Source of the DNA: Amphritea atlantica
GTDB taxonomy: Bacteria; Pseudomonadota; Gammaproteobacteria; Pseudomonadales; Balneatricaceae
Direction of reading: 5' to 3'
Length of the DNA: 64,000 nucleotides
Assembly (NCBI RefSeq): GCF_018860855.1
Contig: NZ_JAHKQE010000047.1
Location: 33,984-97,983, forward strand
Below the pieces are notes generated by a model. The model was not told the DNA's origin and searched no databases. It was given only the letters and a program-made list of their open reading frames with translations. Of the stretch, positions 1 through 11,849 are shown piece by piece; the stretch's first letter is position 1, and every line of letters starts with the position of its first letter. The position numbers and the translations under genes were made by a program.

Positions 1-1
1 A

Positions 2-118
2 TTGCATCTGTTTCTGTTATTGATGTCATTTATTGCCTTTGGTTTGGGTTGGTTAGTGGCGAAGATTTTTCACCATGAAGAGCCGCTGCAGGCAACAATC
101 GAACGAGCTGTAGACTAG
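2..118 (+). CDS. C-terminal end of a membrane protein (partial)
   Basis: An open frame enters from the left edge and stops at TAG 116-118. The 38 visible residues hold one strongly hydrophobic stretch followed by a short charged tail. This is consistent with the last membrane helix of an integral membrane protein. It ends about 80 bp before a glycosyltransferase gene on the same strand, so it may belong to the same lipid-linked sugar transfer locus. Too little is present to name a family. Confidence 0.5.
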   Translation: MHLFLLLMSFIAFGLGWLVAKIFHHEEPLQATIERAVD

Positions 119-200
119 CTGTCATGGGCTTTACCTTCATATCAAAAGGGCTTTGTGATAGAGTCCAAAAACAATTTTATGTCCTGAATCTGGGTAGTTT

Positions 201-1223
201 ATGAAATCATTATCGATCGTCGTACCGATGTATAAAGAAGAGGACTCCGTATTTCCGCTGGTTGAGCGAGTGCATGAGTGCCTTAGTGATTACTCCGGTA
301 AGTGGGAGCTGATCTGCGTCGATGATGGTAGTCCAGATAACACCGTGGGACGGTTAAAGGAAGCTCGGGAACAGTGGGGCGATCACCTGCGGATTGTCGA
401 GTTGCAGCGTAACTTTGGTCAGACTGCAGCGATGCAGGCAGGTATTGATGCCGCCCGTGGTGAAATTATTGTCACTATGGATGGCGATCTACAAAATGAT
501 CCCGCTGATATCCAACGGATGATCGTGGAGATGGAAGAGCGCGACCTCGATATGTTGCAGGGCTGGCGAAAGCAGCGGGAAGATGAGTCGACCCGCAAGT
601 TTTTCTCCCGCCAAGCCAACCGATTGATTGCTAAGGTCACTGGCGTCAATTTGCATGATTATGGCTGCAGCCTGAAAGTGTATCGTGCCAGCGTTATTAA
701 ACAGGTGCGTTTGTTTGGTGAAATGCATCGCTTTATTCCGGTATGGGTTGCCTCGGTGACTAAGCCCTCACGCATCGGTGAAACGGTGGTAGACCATCAT
801 GCCCGTCAATTTGGGGAGTCTAAATACGGTCTGTCGCGCACCTTTAGAGTTATTCTTGATCTATTAGTGGTGTTCTTTTTCCTTAAGTTTAAAGCGCGTC
901 CTGGGCATTTCTTCGGTTATCTTGGTCTCGCGATGGGAGTCGCTGGATCATTGATTATGACTTGGCTCATTGGCGTCAAACTGTTTCTTGGTGAAGATAT
1001 CGGCGGCCGTCCCTTATTCTTAGTCGGGATATTCCTATTGGTGGTTTCGTTGCAATTTATCACCACCGGTGTGTTGGCTGAAATGATGTCACGGATCTTC
1101 TTTGAAACATCGAATACCCGTGGTTATACCCTGCGTGAAACGCTGGATCATGATGAAGAGGGGCGTTGGTGTGATCCGCAGTCAGGTACTAAGACCACAA
1201 CCCATGATGCTGACGGGTCATAA
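201..1223 (+). CDS. Family 2 glycosyltransferase, polyprenyl-phosphate type (DPM1/GtrB/ArnC-like)
   Basis: The 340-residue protein starts with the GT2 nucleotide-sugar fold: a hydrophobic strand with VPMYKEE, then VDDGSPDNT around residue 40. The metal-binding DGDLQNDP segment lies near residues 95-102. Two hydrophobic segments near residues 235-257 and 270-292 should anchor it in the inner membrane. This matches enzymes that move a sugar from an NDP-sugar to undecaprenyl phosphate for lipopolysaccharide or glycan decoration. The sugar cannot be told from sequence. The preceding partial membrane gene could be its partner (a flippase or C-type transferase). The family call is firm; the substrate is unknown. 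Confidence 0.88.
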   Translation: MKSLSIVVPMYKEEDSVFPLVERVHECLSDYSGKWELICVDDGSPDNTVGRLKEAREQWGDHLRIVELQRNFGQTAAMQAGIDAARGEIIVTMDGDLQNDPADIQRMIVEMEERDLDMLQGWRKQREDESTRKFFSRQANRLIAKVTGVNLHDYGCSLKVYRASVIKQVRLFGEMHRFIPVWVASVTKPSRIGETVVDHHARQFGESKYGLSRTFRVILDLLVVFFFLKFKARPGHFFGYLGLAMGVAGSLIMTWLIGVKLFLGEDIGGRPLFLVGIFLLVVSLQFITTGVLAEMMSRIFFETSNTRGYTLRETLDHDEEGRWCDPQSGTKTTTHDADGS

Positions 1224-1718
1224 TAACCTGCCTTATTAAGGGCTGTTGTTAGCACCTCTTTTTGTCTTTTTCTGAATAGGTGGGTTTTCCCCTTTGAAGT
1301 CTAAAAAAGGGTGAAGCTCCCAGTGAGATGTTAGCAAACGGTACTTTGCTGCGACTGTCTCGAAGATGTCCCCGCTACGATAAACTAATACTCATTTCAG
1401 TTGTTTCGTTTCTCTTGTTAGATTTAAGCGAATACTCCCTACAATATCATCAGCAACTGCTTTGAGCGGTGAATGCAGGCTACTGTCGAATACAATGAAA
1501 GAGAAGCTGATGATGCCTAATACCCAGTGAATTAGTTTTACGTTTGCCGATAGAAAGGTGTTTTTTTTCTGTCTGTGTAGCAAGTGAAGTTTTACTAACG
1601 CATATCAATTAAGAATTGGTTACAACTCGCTTTGCTCTTCATCTGATCGTCAGAGATGTGTGATAATAGCTATATTAGATTATTCTTATTTAATTATTAT
1701 TAGTCCAAGGTGTTTGCT
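1224..1718. other. Intergenic region, no supported gene
   Basis: Nearly 500 bp of AT-rich sequence. A 63-codon minus-strand frame (1392-1583) contains one hydrophobic stretch, but it has no convincing ribosome binding site and no family resemblance I recognise. The last 60 bp before 1719 are very AT-rich and probably carry the promoter of the OsmC-like gene. No clear rho-independent terminator follows the glycosyltransferase. Confidence 0.4.
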
Positions 1719-2159
1719 ATGTCAGCCAATAAAGTTATCTCTGTTTCAGCGTCAATGAAAGCGGATTGTCAGGTTCATGCTGATATCCGAGGTCATAAAG
1801 TTATTATTGATCAGGCCATTCATGCCGGTGGTACCGATAAAGGACCGTCTCCGTTGGAGTTGTTTTTGTTTTCACTAGCGGGCTGTATCGGCAGTATTGC
1901 CCGCTTGGCGGCAAATCAGCAACGTATTACGATGCGTGGTATCGATATCGACGTAGCCGGTACGATGAATCCAGCGGGGCTGTTAGGTAAGCCGACAGAC
2001 GATCGAATAGGTTTTCAGACGATTACCGTTAAAGCGAAGATTGATGCTGACCTGAGTGATGAGGAAAAAGAGGAATTCTTTCAGGCTGTCTGCCACCGCT
2101 GTCCACTGGATGACAATATTATGCATGAAACCAAGGTTGAGTTGGTCTTGGAGGGGTAG
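1719..2159 (+). CDS. OsmC/Ohr family protein
   Basis: 146 residues. I chose the ATG at 1719 over the upstream GTG at 1710 because AAGG at 1707-1710 is a well-placed ribosome binding site. The GPSPLELFLFSLAGCIG segment carries the first conserved cysteine of the OsmC fold, and the CHRCPLDDNI segment near the C terminus carries the second. These paired cysteines reduce organic hydroperoxides in Ohr/OsmC enzymes. This branch resembles the YhfA-like OsmC proteins, whose physiological substrate is less clear. It appears monocistronic and cytosolic. Confidence 0.85.
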   Translation: MSANKVISVSASMKADCQVHADIRGHKVIIDQAIHAGGTDKGPSPLELFLFSLAGCIGSIARLAANQQRITMRGIDIDVAGTMNPAGLLGKPTDDRIGFQTITVKAKIDADLSDEEKEEFFQAVCHRCPLDDNIMHETKVELVLEG

Positions 2160-2457
2160 TGCAAATAGTTATGAGCTAAGGAATTTTTCGATTATGGTAT
2201 ATTATACTCAATGCGATATTGTTCCTAGCCGAAGTCATCTATCTAGGTTGCCATTATTAGTGCATTTCTACAAAATTATGATCGTGGATGTACATCCAAA
2301 AATCTATAAATACTATTTATCAAGTAACTCTAGACATAATATATTAAGTTTTTTGGGTAGTGAGAAGGGCCTCCATAAAGAGAAACGGCTCTGTTCTATA
2401 ATTTTCTGTATTAGTATGTTGAAGCATTAATTATTGCTTTGTAGAGGATGTGATCTA

Positions 2458-3090
2458 ATGGGAATAGAGTTAGATTCGTTTAAAATTTATCAGGTCCCAG
2501 AGGGGCGACAACCGACAGCTGAAGAATTTGAAATTGCCACTAAAGTGATTGGCAGTTTTCGTCCATTTATGGGAGGAGAGGTTGACCAGCGCAGTCTGCT
2601 TGGGAAAAAGCTTAATTGGGAAAGGTTTTTTCTTATTAAAAAGGGTGAAAATGTTGTCGGGGTTCTTTCATTTTATCTTGCTAAAGTAGGGCCTTACAAT
2701 CTAGGGTATCTTGATTTCTCACGTCAGTTTAATCCTGTATCGGGATTGTTTCGTTTTTTAATCTATCGTGCTGTCACTATTCGATTCACCTATCCCGAAA
2801 GCTATATTAGCCATTTTTTTATCCGTCCTTCGGCTCGTAAGTTAGGATTGGCATCGCAGTTGTTAGAGTATTGGTTAAAATATATGCATGATCATGGCAT
2901 TAGCCATGTCGATTTAGATGTTTATGAAAAGAATTTTAAAGCGATTGGGTTATATCAAAAGCACGGATTTAGGATTAAAAAAGCACGTAAACTGCCGTTA
3001 TTAGGACGCTTGCTTCCAGGCGATAGTATTTTGACGTTGACAAAGTCGTCAGAGACGACAGAAAAGCAAGAGCGAGTTATCGATGAGTAG
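2458..3090 (+). CDS. GNAT-family N-acetyltransferase
   Basis: 210 residues from the ATG at 2458, which has AGAGG about 10 bases upstream; an in-frame TTG start further up is less likely. The C-terminal half shows the GNAT core: a strand ending FFIRPSARKLGLASQLL (acetyl-CoA pyrophosphate loop, here RKLGLA) and then DVYEKNFKAIGLYQKHGF, the usual motif B segment. The N-terminal half (residues 1-90) is not recognisable. The acetylated substrate is unknown. It converges on holA, which ends 34 bp downstream on the other strand. Confidence 0.8.
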   Translation: MGIELDSFKIYQVPEGRQPTAEEFEIATKVIGSFRPFMGGEVDQRSLLGKKLNWERFFLIKKGENVVGVLSFYLAKVGPYNLGYLDFSRQFNPVSGLFRFLIYRAVTIRFTYPESYISHFFIRPSARKLGLASQLLEYWLKYMHDHGISHVDLDVYEKNFKAIGLYQKHGFRIKKARKLPLLGRLLPGDSILTLTKSSETTEKQERVIDE

Positions 3091-3123
3091 CCCTTTAGGT
3101 GGAACACAGGGGATAGCATTTAT

Positions 3124-4143
3124 TTACTGACCTAATAATAGTTCGATTCCGGCCAGTTGCAAGACAATGCCCGTAAGGGTTAGCCAAGCATCGCCTGGCT
3201 CACCTTTAATCTGGGCGTCGGCTTGGGAGCAGCGGCTAAGCATTCTATTGAGTTTTTCTGAAGAGAGCCTCTGTGCGGCGTTGCGCATCTGATTTTTACG
3301 ATTGCCCCAGATTCGTTCTCGTTGACAGAGAGTGTCGAAGGGTGTGCCCTTGTGTAGGCCGCTCTGAAGAGCGATCAGGGAGCGAATGTCGCGAGCGATG
3401 GCCCATAATGCAACGGAGGCTTCAGTGCCTTCTTGGCGCAGTACTTCAATGATTTTAGTGCAGCGAGGCACCTGCTGTAGAATCGCGGCTTCAGTCAGGC
3501 CATAGATATCATAACGGGAGCTATCTGAAACGCTGTCCATCACCATATCGACGGTGACATTCTGGCCGGCGTACAGCAGGTTGAGTTTGTCCAGTTCTTG
3601 TTTAGCGGCGAGTAGGTTGCCTTCGATGCGTTCACAGAGCAGTTGGATCGCATCGTTTTCCAGCGTCAAGCCGATCTGCTGGGCACGCTGATTGATCCAG
3701 TTCGGTAACTGTTGCAGATCGACAGGCCAGATTTCGACAATAATCCCTTGCTGATCAATTGCTTTGAACCAGGCGCTCTTCTTGGCAGAGGCATCCAGTT
3801 TATTCGCAATGATGAGTAGCACATTATCTTCAGCGGGGCGTTGCAGGTACTCTCGCAGAATTTCGCTAGACTGCTTGTTGAGTTTTTGGCTACCGAGTCG
3901 GAGTTCAATGATTTTTTGTTCGGCGAATAGTGAGAGCGCGTTAGCGCATTCGAGTAGATATTCCCACTTGAAGCCGCTCTCGACATGAAGGGTTTCCCGT
4001 TCGCTAAAGCCAATAGTGTGGAGGTGCTGACGTAATAGATCGCAGCTTTCTTCAATTAGTAGGGTTTCATCCCCGGTGACAAGATAGACCGGAGCCGGTT
4101 GCTGGCTAAGTTTGCTGGCAAGTTGCTCCGGTTTTATTTTCAT
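3124..4143 (-). CDS. holA: DNA polymerase III delta subunit
   Basis: 339 residues, the usual size for HolA. Delta is the clamp-loader wrench that opens the beta sliding clamp. The N terminus MKIKPEQLASKL..PVYLVTGDETLLIEES is the typical start, with a degenerate P-loop region as in delta. The gene follows lptE and leuS on the same strand, as in Escherichia coli (leuS-lptE-holA), with 18 bp between lptE and holA. It is presumably cotranscribed with leuS. Confidence 0.95.
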   Translation of the reverse strand: MKIKPEQLASKLSQQPAPVYLVTGDETLLIEESCDLLRQHLHTIGFSERETLHVESGFKWEYLLECANALSLFAEQKIIELRLGSQKLNKQSSEILREYLQRPAEDNVLLIIANKLDASAKKSAWFKAIDQQGIIVEIWPVDLQQLPNWINQRAQQIGLTLENDAIQLLCERIEGNLLAAKQELDKLNLLYAGQNVTVDMVMDSVSDSSRYDIYGLTEAAILQQVPRCTKIIEVLRQEGTEASVALWAIARDIRSLIALQSGLHKGTPFDTLCQRERIWGNRKNQMRNAAQRLSSEKLNRMLSRCSQADAQIKGEPGDAWLTLTGIVLQLAGIELLLGQ

Positions 4144-4161
4144 AGGACCTAATGTCTGCAG

Positions 4162-4677
4162 TTAAGGGGTCAGGGTCGTCGGTTTTACATGGGTATAGAG
4201 GCGCAGAATTTGATTAGCCAGCTGACGGTCCATTTCGGTGTACAGTTGCGCTTCTTGCGCGTTACTGGCGGTCTCGGCATCTGTATCGTAATCATAGGTG
4301 CGTTCGGCTTCGATATCACGCTCTAAGACAATCTCTCCCTGTGGATCTCTAACGATAAAGTTCACTTTAGTGGTGAGTTCGTATTCATCAATATCGGCAT
4401 CGGCTCCCAAGGTTGCTTCACGTCGACTACGCTTCTCTGAGACGATGGTTAACAAATAACCTGCGCCCTGATTGACGCTGACGCCGTTGGCTTCCAGTTG
4501 TCGACGAAGAATAGGCGCCAGTTGGCTACGGGAGCGTTCTGGCGTTTTCAGCGTTAGCTGCCGTAGTGGCTCGGCTATATCTGCGCTGCCACGTAGGTGA
4601 AACCCACAGGCTGACAGCAGCAGACAACAAGCAATAAAGAATACGGTAGCCGATAGCCGGCTTTGGCAGCTTGTCAT
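4162..4677 (-). CDS. lptE: LPS-assembly lipoprotein LptE
   Basis: 171 residues. A signal peptide ends in the lipobox LLSACGF, so the cysteine near residue 24 should be lipidated. The mature start GFHLRGSADI is characteristic of LptE, the outer-membrane lipoprotein that plugs and assembles the LptD barrel for LPS export. It sits between leuS and holA in the conserved order, 10 bp from the leuS stop. Maturation needs Lnt, which is encoded nearby. Confidence 0.94.
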   Translation of the reverse strand: MTSCQSRLSATVFFIACCLLLSACGFHLRGSADIAEPLRQLTLKTPERSRSQLAPILRRQLEANGVSVNQGAGYLLTIVSEKRSRREATLGADADIDEYELTTKVNFIVRDPQGEIVLERDIEAERTYDYDTDAETASNAQEAQLYTEMDRQLANQILRLYTHVKPTTLTP

Positions 4678-4687
4678 GTTTATTTCC

Positions 4688-7319
<2,632 letters not shown>

Positions 7320-7401
7320 CAAAGGATAGTTTCAAGTGTGTTGCATAGGATACAATATATGTAATGCTACATATAGTTTTAAGTCGGCTTTGGAGAGTGA
7401 T

Positions 7402-7944
7402 ATGAGTAACAAGGGAAGTAAAGAAAGTCGTGGTAAAGATCGTAGCGCGCAATATGATCGGGTATTAAACCGTTTACGTCAGGATTTAGAATCTGCAGAA
7501 CATTGGTCATGGAGTTACTTGCAGGAGAAAATCGAAGAGGCTGTCGAGTTAGAGTTAGCCGCTGAAGATATGACCCGTGACGAGATGGACCTACTAAGCG
7601 CCTACCTCAAACGCGATTTAAAACAGCTGGGTTATTACGCCCATGAAACTGGAGAGGGGATTGCCGCTTGGTTGAATTTTGATCTTGATTATCTTGAGCA
7701 AACCATCGCCACTCAGTTGATGGATTTAGCCGATAAAACGCGAATCGGTATCACCGAATTACAGCAGCGTTTAGCCGAAGGGGATGATCAGTATACTGCT
7801 GGTGAGATTGCCGCCCCAGGAACGTTCACCTGTGTTGCGTGTGGTGAATCCGTCGTGCATACCAGTACGAGTCGTTTGGAAGCCTGCCCTAAGTGTGGCT
7901 CAGAGGTCTTTACGCGCCAGTCTGCTCCGTGGGGCAGTGAATAA
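7402..7944 (+). CDS. Zinc-ribbon protein, YbeL/DUF1451 family
   Basis: 180 residues from the ATG at 7402, preceded by GGAGAG; upstream in-frame starts lack a site. The N-terminal two thirds are helical and charged. The C terminus carries CVACGE and CPKCGS, a four-cysteine zinc ribbon. E. coli YbeL sits in the same place, divergent from leuS, which supports the assignment. The molecular role of the family is not established. Its last 45 bp overlap tail to tail with the end of lnt on the other strand. Confidence 0.85.
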   Translation: MSNKGSKESRGKDRSAQYDRVLNRLRQDLESAEHWSWSYLQEKIEEAVELELAAEDMTRDEMDLLSAYLKRDLKQLGYYAHETGEGIAAWLNFDLDYLEQTIATQLMDLADKTRIGITELQQRLAEGDDQYTAGEIAAPGTFTCVACGESVVHTSTSRLEACPKCGSEVFTRQSAPWGSE

Positions 7945-9420
7945 TCCGAATAGTAATAACAAGCCGATAACAATCTGTAACGGCTTAATGCCCCACTCCT
8001 GATAGGGAGTGTGGCCCTGCATACGGCGAACCTCGCCGATCATAACCGCTTGCTCATAGGGCGGTATGGTTGTGTCGATCTTACCCTCGGGGGAGATTAA
8101 CGCACTAATACCGTTATTGGTTGAGCGAATCACCCAGCGGCCGTTTTCTAATGCTCTCATACGGGCGATCTGCAGATGTTGTGCTGGGGCACTTGAGTGG
8201 CCAAACCAGGTATCATTGCTGACGGTGAGTAATAGGTCACTTTGTAAACTCTGTTCTCTCACCAATTCTGGATAGGCAATTTCATAACAGATAAAGGGCG
8301 CGATCTGAGTGCCAGCGGCTTCTAACAGCGGCTGATTCGAGGCTCCAAGGCTGAACTCCGACATAGGTAGGTCGAAGAAGTCGATAATGCCGCGCAACTG
8401 GTTTTCCAGTGGTACATATTCACCAAACGGCACTAAGCGCTGCTTATCGTAGCTGCCGCTACCGCCAGCAAACAGTGTGAGGCTATTGGTGTAGCGTCGG
8501 CCTTTCGGTGCTTCTGGGTCACGATAGATCGAGGGGATGCCGCTGATGAGTGCGGTATCGTTGTTTTCTAAATAGCTTATGAGTGGGCTGAGCATCGTTT
8601 TAGCCGTGCGATAAAAGCTGGGGATCGCTGTTTCTGGCCAGACTAATAGATCAACCTTATCGCTGTCCTGACTGAGATCGACATAGGTTTGTAAAATCGT
8701 TTCCAGTTCACTCGGACGCCATTTAAGTTGTTGTGGAATATCGGCTTGTACCACCATTACTTTGAGCGGTTCGCCGACGGGGGTGGTCCAACGAGTAGGG
8801 ATCTGGTTCTGTTCTATCGCAATCCAAGGCAACCCAAGCACCATTAAAATAGTCGCGGCTTGTAAGGGCTGTTTAAGACGTTTAATGAGGGTGATTAGTA
8901 GCGTGGCGGTTAAAACAACATAGAGGCTAAGCAGCCATACACCGCCTAGTGGTGCAAATACCGCCAGTGGTGTATCGATGAGGCCATAGCCAAGATAAAG
9001 CCAAGGGAACCCGGTGAATAACCAGCTACGCAGCCATTCAAATAGTATCCATAAGGCGCAGAAACCAATGAGGTTGCGAAAGAGTCGGGTATAAAGCCAT
9101 ATCTGTATGGCGAATAAGATAGCCAGTGCGGCGACAAACAGAGCCGTCATCGAACCTGCTAAGAGTGTCGATGCGTTGCCATACTCATGAATACTGACAA
9201 ACACCCAAGACACACCACTGCCGAAGAAGCCTAAACCGTAGCACCAGCCGAGCCAGCCGCCCACGCGGGGTGAGCAGTTATGTAGCAGTGTAAACAATAA
9301 GGCGACAGACACACCTCCCAGATACCAGTAGTCAAATGGTGCTAGCGATAGCGGGGCAAGCGCGCCTGCTATAGTGCTTAGCAATACTCGCCAGAATATC
9401 AAAGAGGTATGGTTAGTCAT
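7900..9420 (-). CDS. lnt: Apolipoprotein N-acyltransferase
   Basis: 506 residues. About six hydrophobic helices fill the N-terminal third. A carbon-nitrogen hydrolase (nitrilase-like) domain follows from about residue 220. It shows the catalytic pattern WPETAIP (Glu), the KQRLVPFGEYVP lysine and FICYEIAYP (Cys). Lnt adds the third acyl chain to lipoproteins in the inner membrane, the step needed for Lol-dependent sorting of proteins such as LptE. The corC stop and lnt start share one base (TAATG), so the pair is translationally coupled. Confidence 0.95.
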   Translation of the reverse strand: MTNHTSLIFWRVLLSTIAGALAPLSLAPFDYWYLGGVSVALLFTLLHNCSPRVGGWLGWCYGLGFFGSGVSWVFVSIHEYGNASTLLAGSMTALFVAALAILFAIQIWLYTRLFRNLIGFCALWILFEWLRSWLFTGFPWLYLGYGLIDTPLAVFAPLGGVWLLSLYVVLTATLLITLIKRLKQPLQAATILMVLGLPWIAIEQNQIPTRWTTPVGEPLKVMVVQADIPQQLKWRPSELETILQTYVDLSQDSDKVDLLVWPETAIPSFYRTAKTMLSPLISYLENNDTALISGIPSIYRDPEAPKGRRYTNSLTLFAGGSGSYDKQRLVPFGEYVPLENQLRGIIDFFDLPMSEFSLGASNQPLLEAAGTQIAPFICYEIAYPELVREQSLQSDLLLTVSNDTWFGHSSAPAQHLQIARMRALENGRWVIRSTNNGISALISPEGKIDTTIPPYEQAVMIGEVRRMQGHTPYQEWGIKPLQIVIGLLLLFGLFTAPRSRLARKDL

Positions 9421-10277
9421 TATTGTTTGACCGATTCTGACCGAATTACCTGAAGCAGGCGGATTCGACGGTTGTCTGCGCTTAGAATCTTAAAGGTAAA
9501 AGCATCGATTTCAACGCTCTCATCTTTGCGGGGCAGGTGACCAAATTTTTGCGTGACTAGGCCGCCGATGGTGTCAAAGTCGTCATCTGGCATACCGATA
9601 TCGAAAAATTCGTTAAAGTCTTCGATGGGAGTCAGGGCTTTAACGATATAGCCGTTATCATCAAAGGGCTTGATATTGCCGTCATCATCTTCGACATCGT
9701 GTTCATCTTCAATCTGCCCGACAATCTGCTCAAGCACATCTTCGATAGTAATGACCCCAGAAACGCCGGCGTATTCGTCGACCACAATGGCCATATGAGT
9801 ACGGGTCGCACGAAACTCTTTGAGTAGCACGTTAAGGCGTTTGCTCTCAGGAATAAAGGTCGCTTTACGCACATATTGACGAATATCGAAGTTTTCCAGA
9901 TGGTTTTCATCGAGAATGAGTGGCAATAGGTCTTTCACCAACAATAGTCCGAGAATATCATCGGGGTTTTCGCCAATCACGGGAAAACGGGAGTGAGCCG
10001 AAGAGATGATAATAGGTAGAAACTCTTTCGGGGTTTGGTCGGCTTCGACCACAATCATCTGCGAACGGGGGATCATAACATCACGCACTTGCTGATCAGC
10101 AACTTGCATGGCGCCTTCAATGATGCTGAAGGCTTCTTGATCTAGAACGTTTTCATCGGTGGCGTCCTTTAGGTCGGCCAACAGGTCTTCTCGGGTTTTC
10201 GGCTCGTCAGAAAAAATCTGGGAGAGCTTGCCCAGCCAGGATTTATGCTGGCTATGTCCCGATCGCTCTTCGCTCAT
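9420..10277 (-). CDS. corC: CorC/YbeX CBS-domain protein
   Basis: 285 residues. Two CBS domains lie in the middle (first around VRDVMIPRSQMIVV, second ending VVDEYAGVSGVITIEDVLEQIVGQIEDE). A C-terminal CorC/HlyC transporter-associated domain follows. There are no membrane helices, so this is the soluble YbeX type, linked to magnesium homeostasis and ribosome metabolism. The order miaB-phoH-ybeY-corC-lnt is the standard gammaproteobacterial operon, which makes the call secure. Confidence 0.93.
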   Translation of the reverse strand: MSEERSGHSQHKSWLGKLSQIFSDEPKTREDLLADLKDATDENVLDQEAFSIIEGAMQVADQQVRDVMIPRSQMIVVEADQTPKEFLPIIISSAHSRFPVIGENPDDILGLLLVKDLLPLILDENHLENFDIRQYVRKATFIPESKRLNVLLKEFRATRTHMAIVVDEYAGVSGVITIEDVLEQIVGQIEDEHDVEDDDGNIKPFDDNGYIVKALTPIEDFNEFFDIGMPDDDFDTIGGLVTQKFGHLPRKDESVEIDAFTFKILSADNRRIRLLQVIRSESVKQ

Positions 10278-10305
10278 GTGGTGCTCCGTGTGTTAGGTGT
10301 CAGGC

Positions 10306-10764
10306 TTATTCAGAAACTAAATAAGGGTCAGGTATCTCTAAACTGGCAAGAATGTCCCGCTCAAGCTGTTCCATCTCTTCCGCTTCATCGTTATTTATAT
10401 GGTCGAATCCAAGCAGATGCAAGACTCCATGCACAACCATATGACACCAATGATTTAAAAGTGGCTTATTTTGCTGTTCCGCCTCGCGGGCAACCACCTC
10501 GGCGCAGATGACCAGATCACCCAGTAGGTCGAGCTCTATGCCCTCTGGCATCTCGAATGGGAAGGATAGCACATTGGTGGAGCTGTCTTTGCCACGGTAC
10601 TGATGGTTCAGTGCTTGGCTCTCCTCAGCGTCGACGATACGGATCGATAGTTCAGCATCCTCTAGCCGGCCCTTCAAGGCAGCGCTAACCCATTCCGTGA
10701 GCTGCGCTTCGCTGGGTAGGTTCTCATCCGCTATTTGGCATTGGCGGTCAACATAGTAAGTCAT
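10306..10764 (-). CDS. ybeY: Endoribonuclease YbeY (rRNA maturation factor)
   Basis: 152 residues with the zinc-binding signature [15 protein letters not shown] (HxxxHxxxxxxH). YbeY is a single-strand endoribonuclease needed for 16S rRNA 3' end maturation and ribosome quality control. The start overlaps the phoH stop by one base, which couples the two genes. The family also shows a functional link to corC, the next gene downstream. Confidence 0.95.
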   Translation of the reverse strand: MTYYVDRQCQIADENLPSEAQLTEWVSAALKGRLEDAELSIRIVDAEESQALNHQYRGKDSSTNVLSFPFEMPEGIELDLLGDLVICAEVVAREAEQQNKPLLNHWCHMVVHGVLHLLGFDHINNDEAEEMEQLERDILASLEIPDPYLVSE

Positions 10765-11774
10765 TAGTGTCCCTGCTGATTGCCCGACTGAGCGTCGTGA
10801 TGTTGTTCATAGTGATCATAGGCCTCAACGATATGTCCGACCAGTGGATGGCGCACCACGTCTTTAGCGGTAAAGCGGGTAAAGCCGATGCCTTTGACGT
10901 CTTTGAGGACTTCACTGGCATGAATCAGGCCGGAGCGGACACCCTTAGGTAAATCGATCTGGGTGGTGTCACCGGTAATTACCGCGGTTGAACCAAAGCC
11001 GATCCGGGTGAGAAACATCTTCATCTGTTCCCGGGTGGTGTTTTGGCTTTCATCGAGGATAACAAACGAGCCATTGAGGGTGCGACCGCGCATATAGGCC
11101 AGTGGTGCCACTTCGATAATATTGCGCTCAATCAGCTTACTAACCCGTTCGATACCCAGCATCTCATAGAGGGCGTCGTAGAGTGGGCGTAGATAAGGGT
11201 CAACTTTTTGACTTAAATCGCCGGGTAGAAAACCTAGCTTCTCACCTGCTTCAACCGCAGGGCGCACCAGTAAGATGCGACTGACCTCTTCACGCTCCAA
11301 AGCTTCACAGGCACAGGCCACAGCAAGGTAGGTTTTGCCGGTGCCGGCAGGGCCTATACCGAAATTAATATCATGGGTCAGTATTGTACGCACATAGGTT
11401 TGTTGATTCGGCCCACGGGGACGAATCAGCGTTTTGCGGGTTTGAATGGCGATATCGGCCTGATACACCGGTGCAGTAGCTTCACCGCCGGAGAGCTGTT
11501 CGACACCGGATTGTTGCAGTAGTAGGTGGATCTGATCTGGGGTTATCTCTTCGCCCTGCTGCGCATCTTCATACAGTTGTTCGAGCATTTTGGCCCCAGC
11601 TCGCACGACATTGGATTTGCCCGCTAGTTTAAAATGGTTGCCTCGGTTGCTGATCTCGATACCAAGCCTTTGCTCTATTAGACGCAGATGTTCATCGAGC
11701 TGACCACAAAGGTTAGCGAGTGATTGGGTATTATTCGGCTCGAGGGTGAGCTGAATGGTTTGCGCTGTATTCAA
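10764..11774 (-). CDS. phoH: PhoH-like NTPase YbeZ
   Basis: 336 residues. An N-terminal KH-like/PhoH preamble is followed by a P-loop ATPase with Walker [11 protein letters not shown] near residue 140 and Walker [10 protein letters not shown]. This is the PhoH-like (YbeZ) branch, a cytosolic RNA-associated ATPase that works with YbeY. It lies in the miaB operon, with 75 bp between the miaB stop and its start. Confidence 0.94.
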   Translation of the reverse strand: MNTAQTIQLTLEPNNTQSLANLCGQLDEHLRLIEQRLGIEISNRGNHFKLAGKSNVVRAGAKMLEQLYEDAQQGEEITPDQIHLLLQQSGVEQLSGGEATAPVYQADIAIQTRKTLIRPRGPNQQTYVRTILTHDINFGIGPAGTGKTYLAVACACEALEREEVSRILLVRPAVEAGEKLGFLPGDLSQKVDPYLRPLYDALYEMLGIERVSKLIERNIIEVAPLAYMRGRTLNGSFVILDESQNTTREQMKMFLTRIGFGSTAVITGDTTQIDLPKGVRSGLIHASEVLKDVKGIGFTRFTAKDVVRHPLVGHIVEAYDHYEQHHDAQSGNQQGH

Positions 11775-11849
11775 GAATGCATCCTTAAGATAACGAATCT
11801 ATTTAAAGTAGCGATTAGGTCGGCCGAATGAGAGGCGAACCAGCATCGC

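Noticed and set aside
1392..1583. Minus-strand 63-codon frame with a hydrophobic stretch
   Set aside because: No good ribosome site and no recognised relatives; AT-rich intergenic sequence easily gives such frames.
2056..2430. 124-codon plus frame overlapping the OsmC-like gene
   Set aside because: Out of frame with the clear OsmC gene for its first third and unlike any protein I know afterwards.
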